A stretch of DNA of 64,000 nucleotides from Globodera rostochiensis (Eukaryota; Nematoda; Chromadorea; Rhabditida; Heteroderidae), in the NCBI GenBank assembly GCA_018350325.1, contig JAEVLN010000001.1, positions 2,221,501 to 2,285,500 of the forward strand, written 5' to 3'. A program made the translations under genes and the position numbers. Below, piece by piece: positions 57,879 to 64,000 of the stretch (its first letter is position 1; each line of letters starts with the position of its first letter). The notes below the pieces were generated by a model. The model was not told where the DNA came from, made no database searches, and was given only the letters and a program-made list of their open reading frames with translations.

Positions 57879-58739
57879 GACGATATGACGAATGAAATTT
57901 GTCAAGAAAATAATTGCTGTATTTGTATATCTGAACAAAAAAATGTCAATTTTTAGTTGTTTAACAACACCATAAGTTCAAGCAGTTCAATGCCAATTTT
58001 ACAATTTTGAGGAAGGGGATTGGCAATGCCGAGATTTAGAATTTGTTGTTTTTGTTAAAATTTGCAATCAAATTTCAAAATAAACTTGCAAATATGTATT
58101 TTAAAAAAATTTTTGGCGATCTGATCCCTGCAAATTTTAAAAGTTTAGCGATCTGATCTTTGCAACTTTTGAAAGTTTGGCGATCTGTTTGACCTACATA
58201 TTTCGTAAGTGGTGAGTCGTTTTTTTGTTTTGTTTTTTGTCTGGGAATCGCTTGTCTTTTTTCCGTAATTTATCGATTCAATCGTTTTTACACATCATCT
58301 ACATATGCACATGTGTATCTAACGGTTGAATTTCAATTAATTTTCACCGATTCAATAGACTGAAAGCTCAATTTATAAAAATTGTAAGCTTTTATCAGTG
58401 AGTTAAAGCAATATTTACACAGATCTAAAGCGTTTTGATGCGTTTTTATGATCTGCTGACGCATGGGTGCCCGGCTTTTTGGTAAAGTAGTGATGGTACC
58501 CTATTTTTTCGAACGTTCACATGCTTTTCGGGTCACAAAATCAAGAATTCGAATCTGACCGTCCGTTAAAAAGTAAAATGCAAGGTTTTGACAAAATGCT
58601 TAATGCAAAGTTAATTTTGCATGAAGCGTTAGTTAACTGCTTGAATTTATGGTGTGTTAAACAACTAAAAATTGACATTTGTTGTACAGATAAACGTAAA
58701 CAGTAAATCGGAATAACTTGTTTTTTTTTGCTCAATACA

Positions 58740-59451
58740 ATGATTCCAATTGCCATTAAAGTGAACAGGGTAGGTGAGGCGGGAGTTTTTTATGTTCTTG
58801 TCTTATCTCCAATCCCATCCACAGGCCGCTCAGAAGACCGTCGACCGACACAACCGTTATGGACTAAGCACCACTACTAATTTTGGGCATCCGGTATGCG
58901 TTTTACAACAACAACAATTGGACGATTGCGATTTTTTACTCCAAAATGGGTTCAGTCAAACACCCCCATTTGGAGCTTGAAAATGACCCAGAATTCGATA
59001 CTCAAGTCCAGTTTAATCAGGTTGTTTAAGCGTGAGACCGTGTGGGTACGTGACGACTGGTACGAGCAGTTTGGCCAAGTGCACATCAGCATCTACGGGC
59101 GTGGCACTGTCCGAGACGGGACACACGCGGAGAGTGACGGACTGAAATTGAAGGTCACGTTGGTGCATGCGTTTGGCGCCAAGGAGAGCGTCAAGGAGTA
59201 CAACCTCTACGGCGAAATCGTGCCGTCCAGTTGCGTGGTTCGCGTTCACTTTTTTTTGTTGTAATTTAAAGGCATTTTCTTATTGACAGATGCTGATTAG
59301 CGAGAAGAAGGTGGAGCTGGTGCTGAAGCAGTTGCATCGCGAGAAGTGGATGAAGCTGTGCTACGACGGTGGCCAGGACGGGGCGGTTTGCTGTGACGCG
59401 GACGATGACGGGGCATTTTTGGAATTGGATGATGTTGTGTCACCAGTTTAG
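58740..59451 (+). CDS. CS-domain protein (CHORD-protein C-terminus-like)
   Basis: Exons 58740-58769, 58825-58893, 59031-59234 and 59290-59451 (TAG), all phase 0, 154 aa. Exons 1-2 give MIPIAIKVNR and AAQKTVDRHNRYGLSTTTNF. Exons 3-4 form a CS (p23/HSP20-like beta-sandwich) domain: VWVRDDWYEQFGQVHISIYG, LKLKVTLVHAFGAKESVKEY, NLYGEIVPSSC, MLISEKKVELVLKQLHREKW. An acidic tail follows (DGGQDGAVCCDADDDGAF). The CS domain looks closest to that of CHORD-containing proteins (CHP-1, HSP90 co-chaperones), but no Cys/His CHORD domain is visible upstream in 57880-58740. It is either a stand-alone CS protein or the 5' exons are unrecognised. CS proteins usually act as HSP90 co-chaperones; that role is inferred. 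Confidence 0.68.
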
Positions 59452-59741
59452 GCTTTTAAGGCCATTTGAAAAAATTTCTTTTTTCCAATTTTAAGTTTGT
59501 TTTTTTATTTGTTGGCTATTTAATTTATTGTTTGGTGGTTTTTATTTATTTAATTGAAAAGGAAAAAACCATTTCGTTCTGACATAAGCACACTTTTTGT
59601 TGCATAATATTTGTTTTTTATTGTTCAAGAAATAAATGACAAGCTTAAAACATTAAGCGACTTAAAATCCGGCTTTTTCTGTCCCTGATCCGTTTCCATC
59701 TTGTCGTGCACACCGTTGTGTCCCCCCCGTCCTTTGATCGA

Positions 59742-61222
59742 TTAGCCCTTGAAGCTGTTCTTCCGTTCGCGCAGTTTGGCCATCGTGCCCACCGGGTCTT
59801 CCGGACCGGTGCCGCAGTTGCGCTGCACCTCCGCACTGTTGTCCACTCGCATGAACACGTTATGCCGCTTCTCCTCCCCAATTGAGGATGGCACTGTCCA
59901 TTTGTTGGCCGCACGTTGTGCCATCGCCCAGTCCAACTTGCGCCGGATGGCGCCATTGGACGGCTCCATTGTCAGTGCAAATTGCAGATTCGCCACGGTG
60001 TACTCGTGCCCACAGAAAACCATCTACGGATGGGATGAGCGGAGAGAGAGGAGGAATCAGTTTTGGGCAAAAATATAGTAACAAAATGATGACAAGAGGG
60101 GGCGCATTAACCGACCGTTTCGTCCGGCAGTGCGGCAAGGCGTTCGTTGAGTGCGCAATGCATTTGCTCGGCGGTGCCCTCAAAAAAGCGTCCGCAACCG
60201 CCAACAAACAGCGTGTCACCGGTGAACACGGCACGCTCATTTGTGCGCTGGTCAACCACATAATAGCAGACCTTAAAGCTTAAGCGATTGTAATTTGTCA
60301 AAAGCTTAAACCGCCCCCATAAAACTCGAACTGCTCACGTGTGTGCTGGTGTGGCACGGTGTGTGCATGGCTTGGATGTGCAGCAGTGGGCCGAGCTCGG
60401 CCGTCTGTCCGTCCCCCAACACTTTGTCCGTGCAGTGCACACGGGCCGCATCACCGCTGTAGATGCACAGCGGCGCCTTCACCAAACCGGCACACGCTGA
60501 ACTGCTTGCCGCCGCCACCTTGGCCAACTCGGCCGTCCCACCGGCGTGATCCTTTCAGGGAATTGTCAAACTTGACAGTTTTGGAATAATCCAAGCATAT
60601 TTCCTGCTCACCCCCGTCCCCTACCCTATTTTTTTGGAAAAAACGTTTCTAGAGTTTTCTTGGGTCGCAGAAACCAAAACTCAAAAAATCATGAAAATAT
60701 GCACCACAAAAAGGGTACCGAATGATGATGGGTCACCAGGGCCGCCTGCAGCAGCGCGCCCTCCTCTTTGACCGTTTTGAAAATCTGTAAATTTTCTGAC
60801 TTCAATCCCGGGCTTTATAGATGAAATTGGTAAATTTTCGACTGTTTCAGTGCAGCTTGGCCGGCACCGTCGAGAAAGTTTTTGATAATTTTGCAAAAAT
60901 AGCCGACGATGTTATGGGGGGACGGACGCATTTGCCCCGTGTTTCACACGGAGTCTAAAAAACAAGGACATTTTTTTAACGTGGCCAATGACGGACTGTA
61001 CTAAAAATTCCAAAAAGGTGCACATGACGAACGACACCACACCACCTTGGCGACGTCAACCGGATCGACAATGGCGGCCAGTCTTTCGCCCTTTGGCTGC
61101 TGATCGTCGACGATCAAATACATGTAATTGTCATGTAAGGCCGGAATTGGTACCACGCGCATTGTACGGACGGCGTTGAAGCTGCGAGAAGCAACCGATT
61201 TGATCAGAAAACGCTGAAACAT
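59742..61222 (-). CDS. Hydroxyacylglutathione hydrolase (glyoxalase II)
   Basis: Hydrolyses S-D-lactoylglutathione in methylglyoxal detoxification; metallo-beta-lactamase fold. Exons 61222-61046, 60784-60719, 60551-60339, 60271-60116 and 60023-59742. Motifs: [16 protein letters not shown]; the metal-binding THHHSDHAGG, made by joining exon 2 (THHHS) to exon 3 (DHAGG); [29 protein letters not shown]; and [15 protein letters not shown] with the last metal-ligand His. All ligands of the THxHxDH site are present. The N-terminus before MRVVPIP ([20 protein letters not shown]) is basic and could be a mitochondrial targeting sequence, with the internal Met giving a cytosolic form, as is known for human HAGH. 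Exon junctions are all in frame. Confidence 0.92.
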
Positions 61223-61473
61223 TTAAAAAAAAATGGCAAAATGCCAATCAAAAATGGACAAAAATATAATTTGGCAAATTTCCTTTCACAGAGAATTAAC
61301 AAATTGAAGAAGAATGGGACGGTGAAAAATTGATCAACGGCATTTTTTTCACAATATCTGATGCGGCACAAAATCACAGAATTTCAAAAACAGTGAAAAA
61401 AAATACAATATTATATATATATTATATAATAAAAATGTTTTTTTTCCAAATCATTTGGTGCCTCTTCGCGCGT

Positions 61474-63228
61474 TCACTTCGTTTTGATCACTCGCCATTC
61501 TTGTCTGGGAATCTTCTGGAAATATTTGATTCGCCGGTAGAATATTCTGCACCAAAAAAATGGGAGGAAAAAGTATAAATATCTTACAAAAAAAAATTTA
61601 AAATTAAAATAAATTCAAATGATTTAATAAAAATTAAAAAATTTGCCGACCGATACCACAGCAGACCGACAACCACGCAAATTGCCACCGATATGTAATA
61701 ACCGTCGACCACAAATTCGCAAACGTCACCGCCCGCCTTGCACAGCTCCTCCTCGTGTTTGCGTGTGCAGACGCCCAACACTCTGTGTACGCGCAGAACA
61801 ATTTACATTTATTTTTATTTTACAAAAATAAACATCAACCCACCCCCTCCCCTAATTTTACAAAAATCAACAACTAACCCCCCCCCCTTAAACAAAAATC
61901 AACAACTACCCCCCCCCTAAACAAAAATCAACAAGTCTTGGCTATTTTTCAGGGAATATAATCGTTTGTTTGAAAAAAAACCGGAATTTCGAGAGTCCAA
62001 GAAAAAAATCCCCCAAAACTATACCGAGTTCTCAACGAAAAAAAAACCCTTACATTTTAGAGCTTTTGGCCACACAATTTTTGCGATTGAAAAAGTCGGT
62101 GATGCTGAGGAACAGCGTGACCGGCCAATTGCCGCCCAAATTGTTCAACGTGTTCAGCAAGGTCATGTAAGTGCCGCCAATCTGTGATTGTGAAAACGTG
62201 CAAAATTACCACCCCCTAATTTATTCAAATAGAAAAAATGTTTGTTTTTTAATTAATCGAGAAATTCATGTGCCCACTTTCGGGTCCGAAATTTGTGCAT
62301 TGAACGCCATCATCGAGAGGAAAATGCAATAGGAGGACACTTGCTGCAGGTAATAGGTGCCAATCCAAATTGCGTAGTAGAAGTACGGATACTCCCCGTT
62401 GGCTTCACCTGAAAAATTTACAACGAAAACCATCAAAATACTAAAATTTTGGCCTACGAAATGAGGGGGTCCAGTAGACGAACAGCGCAAGTGCCAAACT
62501 CATCACCAGTCGGTACGGGTACGCCCACAGAAACACGTTCAACGGCTTCGGCCCGGCCGTCTGTTTGCCGAGCACCCACGGCAAAATGATTTGAAGGGGC
62601 GTCAAAAAGATGGAACGGGAGGCAATTTTGTCCGTGGTGAGGCCAGCGTTGATCAACTGCGCGGGATTTGGAATTGATTGGAGTGGTTCATCTCCAAAAA
62701 CAACAGATCATTATGTAAATCACCTTAAGATCTGTCATCCCGTCAGTGGCTGCGAAAGCTATCTGAAAATGATTTGGCATTTTATCTATCAATCAGTGTG
62801 TATTTGGGAGCAAAAAGATGCCAAAAATTTGTTATCCCGTAAGGAGTGGATTTGTAAAAAATTCCAAAATTGTCAAAATGAATAGAACCTTAAAGAAAAG
62901 GTAAATTTTGTAAAAATAGCACACCTTTCCGGTGAGTAGAACGACCACCATGATCAGCATCGGTTTAAGGCACAGAATTTTGACCAACACCGTGTACGTC
63001 TCAAAGACGTTCAGTGACAGTTCATCGCCGTGTTCTTCATCCATCGGATGGTGATGCCCGTCTTCAGCCTTTCTGAACAAGAAATTTTTGGGGAATTTTT
63101 GGCTAATTGTAAGCAAAACATTGTTTACTCTTGTCGTTGAGGAATGGAGTGGTCAATTTCATGCTTGAAAATGAACACCAACGTGGTGGTGACGAGGAAC
63201 ACAAGGCCCCAGAAGAAGACGAAGCCTT
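61474..63228 (-). CDS. Acetyl-CoA transporter (SLC33A1/AT-1-like), C-terminal part
   Basis: ER multi-pass transporter that brings acetyl-CoA into the ER lumen. Blocks on the minus strand: GFVFFWGLVFLVTTTLVFIF with KHEIDHS (63228 to about 63132); ETYTVLVKILCLKPMLIMVV (about 63075-62935); INAGLTTDKIASRSIFLTPL, then QIILPWVLG and YPYRLVMSLALALFVYWTP (about 62656-62465); EYPYFYYAIWIGTYYLQQVS, then SYCIFLSMMAFNAQISDP (about 62409-62272); GGTYMTLLNTLNNLGGNWPV (about 62185-62075); VCEFVVDGYYISVAICVVVG (about 61785-61655); and the end RRIKYFQKIPRQEWRVIKTK (stop 61476-61474). The motif GGTYMTLLNTxxNLGGxWP is typical of the family. The N-terminal half is not seen. Its exons are probably beyond 64000, unless some lie unrecognised in 63300-64000. 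Confidence 0.82.
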
Positions 63229-63319
63229 GAAAATGCAAAAATTCGATGTAAAAATGGTTCAAAAATGCAATTTCCTCATGAAGATTTATGGAGACAATGT
63301 AACACAAAAACAACAATCA

Positions 63320-64000
63320 ATGCTCAACAAAAAAAATGCAAACTGCTGCTGACGAGCACCGAAACTTTTCAAAATCAATTATCGCAAAGCTCCTCAAAAA
63401 ACAGATAAAAGTCGCGCAAAACCTTTCGCCGACCCTGGCAGCGGGGGGAGGGGGGTGGTTGTTGTTTTCTCCTTCACTGCTCTCGATGGATGGAAAAACG
63501 GGGGAGGGGAGGGGTGAGAGGAACGAACAGAACAAGTTTGTTACACCACCACCACCTCCTCCATCCTCCCCGCTCACCAAAAACATGGGGCCCACGGCCC
63601 ACCCATCCGAATGCTCCGGGGCTCGGCTCGCTTTTTCCCACTCATCATCGCCATCATCCGACTCCCCCCCCCCCTCCCCCTCCCCCACTTCAAGAGAAGA
63701 AAATGCACAAGCCAAGCAATGGGCAAGAAATCAGCAAGCAAGCAAGCGACAAAAAGATTTATTGTGCCCCCCCCCCCCCGCCTTCCGCCGTTTACCCCCC
63801 CCCCCCCGTCCGTCCATCCACACCTCCACTTCACTTTTTGTTGGCCAGCCACGTCGTCGTAAGGGACGCGTTCGTCGTTCTGACACATTTGTAGCATCCC
63901 AACATCCATGCAAAAACGTGAAAATGAAAATTTCCGGACCAATTTACACTCTAATGGTGTAAAAGCCGCACAATTTGGTCACAATTAAAAATGCCATGAA
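63320..64000. other. Unassigned edge region with C-rich and G-rich tracts
   Basis: Contains long Pro- or Gly-coding frames caused by poly-C (63663-63682, 63769-63779, 63797-63807) and CCACCACCACC stretches. No hydrophobic segment that would fit the missing N-terminal half of the acetyl-CoA transporter is evident. It may be an intron of that gene or intergenic DNA. Confidence 0.4.

Noticed and set aside
63317..63715. N-terminal exon of the acetyl-CoA transporter
   Set aside because: The frame is hydrophilic, rich in Gly, Glu and Pro, has no membrane segments, and does not join the exon at 63228.

Overview
The window looks like nuclear DNA of a nematode, most likely a plant-parasitic tylenchid close to the cyst nematodes. 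This is an inference from AT-rich intergenic DNA, small exons with short GT-AG introns, typical nematode gene types (an UNC-87-like calponin-repeat protein, a PRY-1/Axin-like RGS plus DIX protein, an MBOAT sterol acyltransferase, BTB genes) and very many poly-G/poly-C tracts. There is no sign of bacterial or organellar sequence. Most boundaries below come from reading frame, intron phase and family knowledge, not from transcripts.

Layout. 1-62: last exon of a gene entering from the left (family A, copy 3). 1.2-3.9 kb (+): core-2/I-branching beta-1,6-N-acetylglucosaminyltransferase. 5.9-9.1 kb: two related BTB genes, tail to tail. 10.4-14.6 kb and 23.8-29.7 kb: two arms of a large inverted duplication. 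Each arm holds a family A gene (signal peptide, eight-Cys region, poly-Thr stalk, hydrophobic tail) and a family B gene (single-pass membrane protein). Between the arms: PRY-1/Axin-like (+, 17.0-19.2 kb), exosome subunit EXOSC7 (-, 19.5-21.7 kb) and a short-chain dehydrogenase (-, 21.9-24.0 kb).

29.7-33.4 kb (-): sterol O-acyltransferase. 34.3-35.9 kb (-): exosome subunit EXOSC3/RRP40. 36.5-39.6 kb (+): TFIIIB subunit BDP1, with a hAT-like MITE in an intron. 40.6-42.8 kb (-): short calponin-repeat protein. 46.2-50.5 kb (-): seven-repeat UNC-87 homologue. 53.9-56.8 kb (-): unidentified multi-pass membrane protein. 57.3-57.9 kb (-): small unknown protein. 58.7-59.5 kb (+): CS-domain protein. 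59.7-61.2 kb (-): glyoxalase II. 61.5 kb to about 63.2 kb (-): C-terminal part of an SLC33A1-like acetyl-CoA transporter whose 5' part is not visible.

The most interesting material is the A/B pair. All six exons of both A copies join in frame through phase-1 introns, and five of the six exon lengths agree or differ by whole codons. The left arm begins within the last codons of the acyltransferase gene and ends inside exon 1 of the dehydrogenase gene, so it carries relics of both genes that flank the right arm. That shows which locus was copied. The remaining genes are mainly housekeeping and muscle genes. Several small inverted-repeat elements with 8-bp target-site duplications are scattered among them.
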